NCBI RefSeq assembly: GCF_010093305.1
Contig: NZ_PDWS01000002.1
Coordinates: forward strand, 1 to 64,000
Source: Pseudoxanthomonas sacheonensis
GTDB taxonomy: Bacteria > Pseudomonadota > Gammaproteobacteria > Xanthomonadales > Xanthomonadaceae
Direction of reading: 5' to 3'
Length of the DNA: 64,000 nucleotides
A program made the position numbers and the translations under genes. The stretch's first letter is position 1. The number at the start of each line of letters is the position of its first letter. The notes under the pieces are model-generated. The model did not search any database, had not been told where the DNA came from, and was given only the letters and a program-made list of their open reading frames with translations. Of this stretch, positions 56,128 to 64,000 are shown piece by piece.

Positions 56128-58622
56128 CGGGCCGATGGCGCCGGGGCCGCCCGGGTTCCGGGCAGTTCCTGGCGCAGGTCCTCTATTCCTTGCCAGGGAT
56201 CGTTGCGCAACTTGCCGGCGCGCTGCAGGGCGCGAGCCATCGTATACATGCCCGGGGCGGTGACCTTGGCCAGTTCTTCCCACTGCAGCGGCATGGCCAC
56301 GGTCGCCTCTTCGCGGGCGCGCAGCGACCAGGAGCAGACGCTGGTCGCGCCGCGCGCGTTGCGCAGCCAGTCGATGAAGATAACTCCATCGCGCTTGGCC
56401 TTGCTCATGGTGGCGACGTATTTGTCCGGCGAATGCGCGGCCAGCGCTTCCGCGAAAGCGCCGCAGAAATCCTTGACCTGGTCCCAGTCGGGGCCGGGCG
56501 TTATCGGTACCACGACGTGCAGGCCCTTGCCGCCGGACAGGCGCAGGTAACTCTGCAATCCCGCCTGCTGCAGGCGTTTACGCACATCGCGCGCGGCCGC
56601 CTTCACTTTGGCCCAACCGACTCCAGGGCCCGGATCGAGGTCGAAAACCAGGCGGTCGGGCTTTCCCGGTGCCGTTATTTTCGACCCCCACGGATGGAAC
56701 TCCAGAGTATTCATCTGCACCAGTTCGAGCAGTCCGGCGGCATCCTGCAGATACAGATAGTCCTCGTTGCCGCTTTTCTGTTTCAGCGTTATGGCCTTGA
56801 CCGACTTTCCCAATGCGTCGCTGTAGTGCTTCTGGAAGAAGCATTGGCCATGCGCGCCGTCGGGACAGCGGACCAGCGACAAGGGGCGCTCCACCAGCTC
56901 CGGAAGCAACCAGCGCGCGACCTGCCGGTAGTAGCCGGCTACGTCGCCCTTGCTGATCTTCCCTTTCTTGTAGACGATGCGGTCGGGATGGGTGATGGTC
57001 ACTTCATCCGAATCGGATGGATCCAGATCCTGCATGCTCTTGTCCTCGCGCAAACGCTTGAAACTGGCTTGCCGCAATAGCCCTTCCTTCGCCCAGCCGC
57101 GGAAAGCCACCTCGGCGATCAGCACGGGCTTTACCCACCGCACGCCATGGACGGAGAACGGCACGTGGCTCGGCAGTTCCACGCTTGCCGTGCCGGTACG
57201 CAATCCGGCCAGCATGGTTTCCAGCGAATCCAGCGTGGAGTCGTCGAAACCCGTCCCCACCCTGCCCGCGTAGCGCAAGACGCCGTTCTGCGGAACCGCC
57301 ACCAACAACGATCCGAATCCGCTACGCGAGCCCTTGGGCGCGGTATAGCCGACGATCACGAATTCATCGGTGTCTTCGTGCTTGACCTTGGCCCAGGCGT
57401 TGGAGCGCGACTGACTGTAGCTGGAATCGATGCGCTTGCTGACGATGCCTTCCAGTCCTTTGGCCTTGCTGGCTTCGAAAACCTCCTTGCCATGGCCCAG
57501 CACATGTTCGCTGTAGGCGATCACGCCGGGCCGCTTGCCGACGAGGTCCTTGAGCAGCGACTTGCGGTCGATGAGCGCGGCATGGCTGAGATCGACGCCG
57601 GCGATGCCGGGCATATCGAAGACGACGTAGCGCAAGGGCTGTTTCGAAGTCCCGTCGATGGCCCGTTGCAAGGCGCTGAAATCGCTGCAGCCCTGCCGGT
57701 CGATCACCACCAGCTCGCCGTCCAGGCGCACGTCCTTCACCGGCAACGCTTCCACCGCCTGGGCCACCTCGGGAAAGGTCGCGGTCCAGTCCAGTTTTCC
57801 GCGTGAGCGCAGCTTGACCTTGCCGTCGACCAGGTCGGCCATCATCCGATAGCCATCCCATTTGATCTCGTGCAGCCAGCCGTCGCCGGCCGGTGCGGTT
57901 TCGCGGCTGCTGGCCAGTTGCGGGGAGAATCCCGCCGGATAGTCGCCCTTGCGCGCTCCTGCCATGGCCAGGGCGCGACGCTTCCAGGCATCGGATCCCA
58001 AGGGCATGCGCTGCTTGGCGCGCGTCGCGGATATCCCGCTTCCGGCCTTCTTCCGAGGCGAGTTCTTGCCCAGCAGATCGTCCGCCTCGGCATCGCCGGA
58101 ATGTTCATCCTCGCGCTTGATCAGCAGCCACTGCTTCTGTTTGCCCCGCATGCTGGTACGCACCAGTTTCCACGCACCGTTCAACTTGTCGCCGTGCAGT
58201 ACGAAATCCAGCTTGCCCGCGGCAATGGCTTCAAGGGGGTCGCCTTCGCTGGCCCAGGTGCCGTGGTCGAATACCTGCACGTGCCCGGCCCCGTAATTCC
58301 CTTCCGGAATATCGCCTTCGAAGGTGGCGTACGCCAAAGGGTGGTCTTCGACTTCGACGGCAAGCCTTTTCTCCCCTGTGCGCAAGGACGGACCTTTGGG
58401 AACCGCCCAGCTCTTGAGCACGCCATCGGCTTCCAGCCTGAAATCGTAGTGGCGGGCGGTGGCGTGGTGCAGTTGCACCACGAATATGGGGCGATGCCGT
58501 GCGCCGGAAACGACGGCCGCCCGTTTCCCTTCTGCCGCGCGCCGGGCAGCCGGACCCGCATCGGAATCCGGTTCCGGCGTTTCATCGAAGCGCCGCTTGC
58601 GCTTGTAGTCGCGCAACGACAT
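56109..58622 (-). CDS. ligD: Multidomain DNA ligase D (phosphoesterase, ligase, polymerase)
   Basis: 837 residues. Order of domains: 3'-phosphoesterase (about 45-165, VQLHHATARHYDFRLEADG), ATP-dependent ligase with adenylated Lys254 in HEIKWDGYRMM and SKRIDSSYSQSRSNAWAKVK, then a primase-polymerase domain (about 540-820, VFDLDPGPGVGW with the catalytic Asp pair). This is the full bacterial NHEJ ligase. It follows the Ku gene by 3 nt in one operon. Repairs double-strand breaks, mainly important in stationary cells. Confidence 0.95.
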   Translation of the reverse strand: MSLRDYKRKRRFDETPEPDSDAGPAARRAAEGKRAAVVSGARHRPIFVVQLHHATARHYDFRLEADGVLKSWAVPKGPSLRTGEKRLAVEVEDHPLAYATFEGDIPEGNYGAGHVQVFDHGTWASEGDPLEAIAAGKLDFVLHGDKLNGAWKLVRTSMRGKQKQWLLIKREDEHSGDAEADDLLGKNSPRKKAGSGISATRAKQRMPLGSDAWKRRALAMAGARKGDYPAGFSPQLASSRETAPAGDGWLHEIKWDGYRMMADLVDGKVKLRSRGKLDWTATFPEVAQAVEALPVKDVRLDGELVVIDRQGCSDFSALQRAIDGTSKQPLRYVVFDMPGIAGVDLSHAALIDRKSLLKDLVGKRPGVIAYSEHVLGHGKEVFEASKAKGLEGIVSKRIDSSYSQSRSNAWAKVKHEDTDEFVIVGYTAPKGSRSGFGSLLVAVPQNGVLRYAGRVGTGFDDSTLDSLETMLAGLRTGTASVELPSHVPFSVHGVRWVKPVLIAEVAFRGWAKEGLLRQASFKRLREDKSMQDLDPSDSDEVTITHPDRIVYKKGKISKGDVAGYYRQVARWLLPELVERPLSLVRCPDGAHGQCFFQKHYSDALGKSVKAITLKQKSGNEDYLYLQDAAGLLELVQMNTLEFHPWGSKITAPGKPDRLVFDLDPGPGVGWAKVKAAARDVRKRLQQAGLQSYLRLSGGKGLHVVVPITPGPDWDQVKDFCGAFAEALAAHSPDKYVATMSKAKRDGVIFIDWLRNARGATSVCSWSLRAREEATVAMPLQWEELAKVTAPGMYTMARALQRAGKLRNDPWQGIEDLRQELPGTRAAPAPSARQRLKR

Positions 58623-58625
58623 CGG

Positions 58626-59522
58626 TCAGCCCGCCTTGCGCTTGGCCGCCTTCTTGGCAGGCGCTTTGGCCGCCTTCTTCGTCGCTTTCCTGGCTTTGGG
58701 GGCAGTCTTCTTGGCCGGCGTTCGTTTCTTGCTGTCCAGGCTCTTCTGCAGCAGCGACATGAAGTCCACCACATTGGTGGCGGCATCTTCCGGTTCGGCG
58801 CTGGATTCGACGATCCTGGTGGTGGCGCCCTTGGACTTCACGCGCTTCTGGATGATGGCCTGGAGCCTTTCCCGGAACTCGTCGTGGTAGTCCTCCGGCG
58901 ACCATTTCCCCGACATGGAAGAGATCAGTTGCTTGGCCATCTCCATTTCCTTGGGCGTGATCCGGTAATCGGAAGACTTGCCGGAAGGAAGCTTGTAATC
59001 GGCCGGGTCCACCAGTTCCTGCGGATACCTCAACAGGATCAGGACAAGCGCATCGTCCTCGGGCATGACCGCGCAAAGGTATTCGCGGGTGCGGATGACC
59101 ACGCGCGCGATGCCGATCTTCTTGCCAGCCTTCAGGGTTTCGCGCAGCAGCACATAACCCTTCTCCGCTTTCTTGCCCGGCACCAGGATGTAGGGCTTCT
59201 CGAAGTAACGATGGTTGATGCTGCCTGCGTCGATGAAGGCTTCCACCTCGACGGATTCATGGCTTTCCGGCGCAGCGGACTGGATATCCTCCTTCTCCAC
59301 GGTGACGTAGTTGCCCTTGGAGTATTCGAAGGCCTTGACGATGTCTTTCCAGGGAACCTCCTCGCCGGTCTCGGCGTTGACCCGCTCGAAACGGATCGGA
59401 TTCTTGTCGCGGGAATCCAGCATGCGGAAATGCAGGTCCACCTTGCGTTCGCCCGACATCAGCGAGACGGGGACGTTCAGCAGGCCGAAGGAAAGCGAAC
59501 CGGTCCAGATGGGTCTTGCCAC
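58626..59522 (-). CDS. ku: Ku protein of bacterial non-homologous end joining
   Basis: 298 residues. The Ku core starts IWTGSLSFGLLNVPVSL and includes PYILVPGKKAEKGYVLLRE and MSGKWSPEDYHDEF. The C-terminal about 40 residues are Lys/Ala-rich (KKTAPKARKATKKAAKAPAK), a DNA-binding tail. It binds DNA ends as a ring and recruits LigD, whose gene follows directly. Confidence 0.96.
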   Translation of the reverse strand: MARPIWTGSLSFGLLNVPVSLMSGERKVDLHFRMLDSRDKNPIRFERVNAETGEEVPWKDIVKAFEYSKGNYVTVEKEDIQSAAPESHESVEVEAFIDAGSINHRYFEKPYILVPGKKAEKGYVLLRETLKAGKKIGIARVVIRTREYLCAVMPEDDALVLILLRYPQELVDPADYKLPSGKSSDYRITPKEMEMAKQLISSMSGKWSPEDYHDEFRERLQAIIQKRVKSKGATTRIVESSAEPEDAATNVVDFMSLLQKSLDSKKRTPAKKTAPKARKATKKAAKAPAKKAAKRKAG

Positions 59523-59679
59523 GGGGATCTCCTTCGATGGGCGACCCGAAGCCAGGGCCGAACGTGGGAACCGATACCGCCGCGGCCGTTATACAAGCGT
59601 GAGGAAGCGCTGCGGGGATTCACTTGCGGTTTCGCGCAACCGCGCATCATGCGACGCGTTCTTCCATGGAGACGCGCGG

Positions 59680-60090
59680 ATGAAACTCACGAAGACATTC
59701 AACAGATTGGCCCAGTCCACCGCCAAATTCACCGGCAATCCGCTTTGTTTCTGCCTTGCGGCCGTGATCGTGCTGATATGGGCGGCCACCGGACCCTACT
59801 TCGGCTTCAGCGAGGTCTGGCAACTGGTGATCAACACCGGAACGACTATCATCACTTTCCTGATGGTGTTCCTGATCCAGAATACGCAGAACCGCGATAC
59901 CGAAGCCATGCAGATCAAGCTGGACGAGCTGATCTTCGTCACCCGGCTGGCCAACAACGAACTGCTGGATCTGGAAGAACTGGAGGAAGCGGAGCTGGAC
60001 CGGTTGCGCCAGCGCTACGAGGACATGGCCAAACAGGCGAAGGCGGAACGTGCGCGCAAGCTTGCGGACGGCAAGTCCGGCGACCGGTGA
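59680..60090 (+). CDS. Low-affinity iron permease (Fet4-like) family membrane protein
   Basis: 136 residues with two hydrophobic helices (about 20-45 and 54-72) and the family stretch INTGTTIITFLMVFLIQNTQNRD, followed by a charged C-terminal helix (LDLEELEEAELDRLRQRYED). Related to yeast Fet4-type and bacterial DUF-like iron permeases; iron transport itself is not shown for most. GGAG lies about 8 nt before the ATG, 157 nt from the divergent Ku gene. Confidence 0.85.
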   Translation: MKLTKTFNRLAQSTAKFTGNPLCFCLAAVIVLIWAATGPYFGFSEVWQLVINTGTTIITFLMVFLIQNTQNRDTEAMQIKLDELIFVTRLANNELLDLEELEEAELDRLRQRYEDMAKQAKAERARKLADGKSGDR

Positions 60091-60109
60091 CGGGTGCGGA
60101 ACCGCACGG

Positions 60110-61441
60110 TCAGAACGTGACCGGGACGCGCACCGTGAAGCTTAGGTCCGGCGTATCGCGGGTCAGGCCGGCGCCCAGGGCGACGTTCAGCGATGCCTTG
60201 TCGTTGAAGCGGTAGGTACCGCCCAGCAACAGCGTGGCCAGGGTGACGCGCACCGCGCCGGCGACGTCCTGGCCGTTCTGCTTGGTCTTGCCGATGATGT
60301 TCTGGTCGTAGCCGATGCTGATGGCGGCCTTCTCATTGAGCGCCAGGCCCATGCCAAGGTTGAAACCGATGATGTCGCCGGCTTCGACATCGCCCAGGAA
60401 TTCTTTCTGTCCGCCTATGACGGTGCGCGAGACATCGCTGCGCTCGAAGTTGTGCAGGTAGCTCAGACTGCCGAAGAAGACCACGGGATCGGACGGAAAC
60501 AGCCAGGTGATGCCCGGCTGCAGGGCCTCGAAGCCGCTTCCAGTGGGCAGTTCCAGAGGAAGGCCGGTGCCGGTGGTGTTGCCTATGCAGCGAGTGACGC
60601 AATCGGTGGTCACCTCGAACAGATCGGTGCCGGTACGGCTCTTGTAGCGCAGCCAGGCCACGTAATAAGGCTTGTCCGGACCTCCCCGGTTGAGCTGGTA
60701 GCGGGCGGTCACTTCCACATCGCCCATGCCGCTTCCGTTGGCGTTGAACACCCGATCCACCGCCGAACCGGTGAAGATTTCGCGGCTGACCGTGTCGCTG
60801 TTGACGTAAACATAAGGCAGCCTGGCTTCCATCTCGAAGCGGTTGCCCATGCCGTAGCGCGCGGTCAACACGGCCGTGGCCGAGGTGGTCTTCACCTGGC
60901 GCACGTCGATCAGGCCGATCAACAGCGCGGGGATGATGGTGTAGCCGACCAGGGCGACGCGGTCGTTGGACGCGTATCCGTATTGCAAGCCGGGTTCCAG
61001 CACCAGCGTGCCGGATGGCGTCAGCACGCCGGGTTGATCGAAGATCTGGGCCACTTCCGGCGGCCTGTTCTGCGATTCGGGCGCCTGCCCCACCGGCTGT
61101 CGCGACGGCTCCTGTGCGGCGGCAGTCTGCGCATAAGCCGGTACCTGCATGCTGCCTGTGGTAAGCGCCGGCGCGGGCATGCCGCGGGCGCGCGCATTGG
61201 CCAGCAGCTCTTCGTTCAAGGCCTGCTGGAGTTGCGAGAGATTGCGTTCCTGCGTTTCCAGCGAGCTGCGCATGTCCTGCAACTGGCGCGATTGCTCGTT
61301 GATCTGCCGCTGCAGTCCGTCCAGCTTGGATTCTTCATTGGCGGAAACGGATTCCTGCGCATGCAGCGATCCGCATATCGCCAAGGTCAGACAGGCCACG
61401 GGTAGCAAAGCAAGCAAATGCGACGGTCCCTTTCGTTTCAT
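60110..61441 (-). CDS. FapF-like outer-membrane protein: coiled coil plus beta-barrel
   Basis: 443 residues. Signal peptide (about 28 residues), a coiled coil (about 38-83, LDGLQRQINEQSRQLQDM), a Pro/Gln-rich linker, and a beta-barrel of about 280 residues starting VLEPGLQYGYA and ending VRVPVTF with a terminal aromatic. This layout fits FapF, the trimeric outer-membrane exporter of Pseudomonas amyloid, and more loosely the phenol-degradation MetA-type barrels. It is last in a minus-strand operon in the position fapF holds. GGGGA lies 7 nt before the ATG. Confidence 0.75.
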   Translation of the reverse strand: MKRKGPSHLLALLPVACLTLAICGSLHAQESVSANEESKLDGLQRQINEQSRQLQDMRSSLETQERNLSQLQQALNEELLANARARGMPAPALTTGSMQVPAYAQTAAAQEPSRQPVGQAPESQNRPPEVAQIFDQPGVLTPSGTLVLEPGLQYGYASNDRVALVGYTIIPALLIGLIDVRQVKTTSATAVLTARYGMGNRFEMEARLPYVYVNSDTVSREIFTGSAVDRVFNANGSGMGDVEVTARYQLNRGGPDKPYYVAWLRYKSRTGTDLFEVTTDCVTRCIGNTTGTGLPLELPTGSGFEALQPGITWLFPSDPVVFFGSLSYLHNFERSDVSRTVIGGQKEFLGDVEAGDIIGFNLGMGLALNEKAAISIGYDQNIIGKTKQNGQDVAGAVRVTLATLLLGGTYRFNDKASLNVALGAGLTRDTPDLSFTVRVPVTF

Positions 61442-61463
61442 GCGTTGTCCCCGGTAGCCTGTT

Positions 61464-61976
61464 TCAAGGTGATCCTGGTGCAGCGATAAGCGCGTTGTGC
61501 AGCGCGCCGTAGGTGTTCATTTCCTGCAGCATGCCCAACGTGTCCACACCCACGTTCAATGTGGTCAGCGCGGTTATGGTCTGGCCGTCCAGCGTGTTCT
61601 GGATCACCAGCGCGTTGCCGCCGGCGCCGGGATCGATGCGATTGCCTTCGCCGATCTGCACCACTCTGCCCTCGTTGATGGCGGCCAGGGCGCTGGCCTG
61701 GTCGGCGGTCATGCGGCCCAGATCTGGAATCTGCAAGTTGGCGCTGGCGACGAGTTGCCCGTTGACGTAGACCAGCCGTTCGATTCCGAACGAGAGCACC
61801 ATTCCGGACGGCATCATCAACCCGCCCCTCATGTCGGCTAGTCGGGCCGGATCCACCGGCACCCATTCTTCGCCAAGAAGCGGTGGCGAACTTGCACCGT
61901 CCGCTCTGGCGGTAAGCGGCAGGCATGCGCCTGTCGCGAACATGCACAAGCAAGCGAAACCGGCTATGGCGTTCAT
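61464..61976 (-). CDS. Small secreted protein with internal RGG motif, in the fapE position
   Basis: 170 residues with a signal peptide (about 25 residues). It holds VPVDPARLADMRGG (residues 39-52), nearly identical in pattern to IPVDAGELDRLRGG of the protein at 62678-63211. The C-terminal part has the VIQNTLDGQTI segment shared with the other small proteins of this operon. A fibre-associated or fibre-minor-subunit role, with cleavage after Gly-Gly by the adjacent C39 peptidase, is inferred. It starts 3 nt after the peptidase gene ends. Confidence 0.72.
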   Translation of the reverse strand: MNAIAGFACLCMFATGACLPLTARADGASSPPLLGEEWVPVDPARLADMRGGLMMPSGMVLSFGIERLVYVNGQLVASANLQIPDLGRMTADQASALAAINEGRVVQIGEGNRIDPGAGGNALVIQNTLDGQTITALTTLNVGVDTLGMLQEMNTYGALHNALIAAPGSP

Positions 61977-61979
61977 GGC

Positions 61980-62681
61980 TCAGATATCTCCCGGTCCACG
62001 GCGCGGCATGGCTATATTGCGCAGCCCTTCGCGCTGGATGCCCATGTCCAGCGGGGCCGGCGGCGCGGTGCGCCAGTCGCGCGGATGATTGAAGCGTGCG
62101 ATCTCGCGCCGGTTATGGATCACGAACAGCACGCGGTTGTCCCACAACGCCTCGAAGCGCGCGCGCGACATCGCGCGGGTACCGCGCGCCGGGTCGCCCA
62201 GCAATACGCGGCCGTTGCGCAGGCCTTTGACCACGACGAAATGCCGATAGCCGCGATCGTTCAACAGCACGATCGCCGGCACGCCCTCTTCGGACAGCTT
62301 GTCCAGCGGCAGTTCGAAACCGTCGGCCTCGAAACCCCGCGACTGCAGATAGCGCCGCATGTCCAGCATCGAGAAGCCTTCCTTGCGGATCTTGGCCTGG
62401 TCGCCGTTGGTGTACATCCTCACGAAGACCTGTTCTTCGTTCACCGGCACGCCGTACTGGTAGCTCAGCAGCGTGGCCGTAGCCGCCGATCCGCAACTGA
62501 AATCGTAGCGCTGAGGTACGGTGGTCCTGAACCGCGCTTCCTTCAAACTGGTGATGCGCAAGCCGTAGCTGCCGCCGTACGGCGCGCGCACGTCGATTCC
62601 GCCCGCCCGCACCGGCATGGCCCATGCCAGTAGCGACAAAGCCAGACCGACGCCCACGATCAGGGATACGGCTCTGGTCAT
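61980..62681 (-). CDS. C39-type cysteine peptidase, FapD-like
   Basis: 233 residues with a signal peptide (about 26 residues), no ABC transporter attached. The C39 triad is visible: Cys63 in RYDFSCGSAATATLL, His147 in YRHFVVVKG and Asp163 in LLGDPARGTR. C39 peptidases cut after double glycine in bacteriocin leaders; FapD of the Pseudomonas Fap system is of this type and works in the periplasm. Its ATG overlaps the stop of the gene before it. Both neighbours carry an L..xRGG motif, so they are the likely substrates. Confidence 0.85.
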   Translation of the reverse strand: MTRAVSLIVGVGLALSLLAWAMPVRAGGIDVRAPYGGSYGLRITSLKEARFRTTVPQRYDFSCGSAATATLLSYQYGVPVNEEQVFVRMYTNGDQAKIRKEGFSMLDMRRYLQSRGFEADGFELPLDKLSEEGVPAIVLLNDRGYRHFVVVKGLRNGRVLLGDPARGTRAMSRARFEALWDNRVLFVIHNRREIARFNHPRDWRTAPPAPLDMGIQREGLRNIAMPRRGPGDI

Positions 62682-63211
62682 GGCGTCGGCGCCACGAACT
62701 GCACGTTTACCACCATTCCATTCTGGATCAGCACGTTGCTGCCGGTGTTCTGGATCACCGTGTTGATGCCGTTGCCGTTGGCGAAAGAGCCGTCGCTGAT
62801 GACATTGGCGCCGCTGACGATATGGTCGGCGGTATTGCCTTCGACGGTTCCGTCTATCAGCACGTCGTTGTCGACCGTGCTTTCCCCGCCGCGCAACCGG
62901 TCCAGTTCTCCGGCATCGACTGGAATGCCGATACTGGGGTTGCCGACTTCATCGGACGATACTGCGACCGGTGCCGCCGGTTGGATTTCCTTGCCGAAAA
63001 GCACACTGTCGGAGTGCATGCCGTCGAGGAGCAGACTGTCGGGGAGCTTGTCGCTGTCGGCAACGCCGTCGACAAGCACGAAGGCCGCAGTGCCGGCAGC
63101 AGGCAGTCCATCGGCGTCGTGCCCCTGTACAGACGCTTCGGTGGAGCCTGCCAGGCAGGGGCCGGTCGCTAGAACACAGGCCAGCGACAAAGTGATGCGA
63201 TTGATGCGCAT
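62678..63211 (-). CDS. Secreted Fap-like protein with double-glycine (ELDRLRGG) motif
   Basis: 177 residues with a signal peptide (MRINRITLSLACVLATGPCLAG). IPVDAGELDRLRGG ends at residue 109; it has Glu, Leu, Leu, Gly, Gly at the -8, -7, -4, -2, -1 positions of the classic C39 cleavage consensus. The 68 residues after it are Asn/Gly/Val-rich with VIQNTGSNVLIQNGMVVN, similar to the end of the protein at 63324. This C-terminal part looks like an amyloid or fibre subunit. AAGGAG 9 nt before ATG 63211. Confidence 0.75.
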   Translation of the reverse strand: MRINRITLSLACVLATGPCLAGSTEASVQGHDADGLPAAGTAAFVLVDGVADSDKLPDSLLLDGMHSDSVLFGKEIQPAAPVAVSSDEVGNPSIGIPVDAGELDRLRGGESTVDNDVLIDGTVEGNTADHIVSGANVISDGSFANGNGINTVIQNTGSNVLIQNGMVVNVQFVAPTP

Positions 63212-63277
63212 GGTGGTTTCTCCTTTTCCACGCGTTCCGCGCGCGCTCGCCGTCCGTTCCGGCACGATCGTGCGCGT

Positions 63278-63311
63278 GATGCACCGGGCCGCCGTAACGG
63301 ACCGGTGCATC
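63278..63311. other. Stem-loop between the Gly-rich gene and the next gene
   Basis: GATGCACCGG / CCGGTGCATC (63278-63287 with 63302-63311) forms a perfect 10-bp stem with a 14-nt loop in the 112-nt gap downstream of the Gly-rich gene. There is no U-tract. It could stabilise the upstream fibre message or attenuate the rest of the operon. Confidence 0.5.
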
Positions 63312-63323
63312 GTTGCGAACCGC

Positions 63324-64000
63324 TTACGGACCTACGGTCAGGTTGGCCTGCACGGTGATGCCCTGCTGGATCAGCGAGGCTGCGCCGCTGTTCTGGGCCG
63401 CTACCATGACGCCCGCTGCCGATTGGCCGACGCTGGTCATGTTGTTGGACATGTCGAAGGCGCCTGCATCGTTGGCCACTGAACCGCCGTTTCCGCCTGC
63501 TCCACCGACCGCTCCGTTGCCGACGCCGCCATTGCCGGTGCCGCCGTTGCCGTCGCCGCCCACACCGCCTTCGGCGCCCACCGCGCCCTCGGCGCCATCG
63601 CCGGCAGTCGCATCGCCATTGGTCGCGCTTGAGGAAGCGCCGCCGTTGGTGGCATCGCCATTGGTGGCCGAACCGCCATCGCCGCCGTTGCCTGCGGTGC
63701 TGGCCACGTCGCCGCTGTTGCCGCCCGTGCCGGAGCCCGCGCCGCCGGTGGAGGTCGCTGCACCCGAAGTGCCCGCGCCGCCACTGGCCGTGGCGGTGCC
63801 ACCGGTGCCGGTGCCGTCGCCGGAAGTGCCGGCGCCGCCGGTTCCGGTCGCATCGCCGCTGGTCGCGCTGCCTGCACCGCGTTCGCGCACGCGTCCGCTC
63901 TGGCCGTCGCCATCGCCGCCGCCGGCCGCACTCAAGCCGCCGCCGTCGCCGCCGCCGGCAAGACCGTCACCGCCGCCGGCCGCGCTAAGCGCGCCCGCAT
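63324..64000 (-). CDS. Very Gly/Ala/Thr-rich fibre-like protein, C-terminal part (gene starts beyond the window)
   Basis: The frame is open to the right edge, giving 225 residues of a longer protein. Most is Gly-rich, low-complexity sequence with blocks like SAAGGGDGDG, TSGDATGTGG and NGGDGGSATNG, recalling PGRS proteins. The last 40 residues are different: AAGVMVAAQNSGAASLIQQG then ITVQANLTVGP, which resembles VLIQNGMVVNVQF of the next gene. It occupies the fapB/fapC position of a Fap-like operon and is probably the main fibre subunit. No start codon or signal peptide is in the window. Confidence 0.7.
   Translation of the reverse strand, partial: AGALSAAGGGDGLAGGGDGGGLSAAGGGDGDGQSGRVRERGAGSATSGDATGTGGAGTSGDGTGTGGTATASGGAGTSGAATSTGGAGSGTGGNSGDVASTAGNGGDGGSATNGDATNGGASSSATNGDATAGDGAEGAVGAEGGVGGDGNGGTGNGGVGNGAVGGAGGNGGSVANDAGAFDMSNNMTSVGQSAAGVMVAAQNSGAASLIQQGITVQANLTVGP

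Noticed and set aside
63629-63988. Arg-rich open frame on the plus strand over the Gly-rich gene
   Set aside because: It is the complement of Gly/Ala codons (GCC, GGC) and has no start signal; the minus strand fits the operon.

Overview
The window is about 64 kb of GC-rich DNA that looks like a plant-polymer-degrading member of the Xanthomonadaceae (Lysobacter / Pseudoxanthomonas / Stenotrophomonas / Xanthomonas type). The reasons are the gene content (xylan utilisation genes next to GPH, FucP and TonB-dependent transport, an oxidative L-fucose pathway of the Xanthomonas type, and a glycosidase block in the order described for the Xanthomonas N-glycan cluster), GTAG-ended REP hairpins resembling those of Stenotrophomonas, and intergenic tandem GGGAATC repeats. 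No rRNA, tRNA, CRISPR array, insertion sequence or phage gene was seen.

Layout. (1) 1-15254: a glucuronoxylan / xylo-oligosaccharide locus. It holds the end of a sugar porter, a LacI-type repressor, a secreted GH67-esterase-GH43-GH3 operon with overlapping stop/start codons, a secreted SMP-30 lactonase, and a divergent GPH symporter-GH43-epimerase operon. A perfect 14-bp palindrome between the lactonase and the symporter, and a related site at the GH67 start, suggest one regulon. (2) 15560-18490: an arginase-like protein with an altered metal ligand and a secreted DUF11/GEVED surface protein. (3) 19036-27840: an L-fucose regulon with an IclR regulator, a FucP symporter and mutarotase, and on the other strand a six-gene pathway (fucose dehydrogenase, lactonase, fuconate dehydratase, ketodeoxyfuconate dehydrogenase, diketo acid hydrolase, lactate dehydrogenase) that should give pyruvate and lactate. 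(4) 28162-53912: an N-glycan degradation locus with a LacI regulator, a hexokinase-type kinase, a TonB-dependent receptor, GH20, GH2, GH3, GH125, GH92, GH35 and GH29 enzymes, a sialidase-fold lipoprotein, a PfkB kinase, CutC and a second GH29. (5) 53959-60090: a small DUF4124-like protein, a cyclopropane-fatty-acid-synthase-like methyltransferase, the bacterial NHEJ pair Ku/LigD and a small Fet4-like membrane protein. (6) 60110-64000: a minus-strand operon that resembles the Pseudomonas Fap functional-amyloid operon, running off the right edge.

How it fits together. Blocks 1, 3 and 4 look complementary. A plant-type complex N-glycan carries GlcNAc, mannose, beta-1,2-xylose, alpha-fucose and, on Lewis-a arms, beta-galactose. 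Block 4 has a candidate exo-enzyme for each linkage, block 3 consumes the fucose released by its two fucosidases, and block 1 handles xylose-containing material.

The most unusual signal is in block 6. Two secreted proteins beside a C39-type cysteine peptidase share a 14-residue motif ending in Arg-Gly-Gly that fits a double-glycine cleavage site, and they share C-terminal motifs with a very Gly-rich, fibre-like protein. I infer a Fap-like amyloid export system in which the peptidase may process its partners at internal RGG sites.
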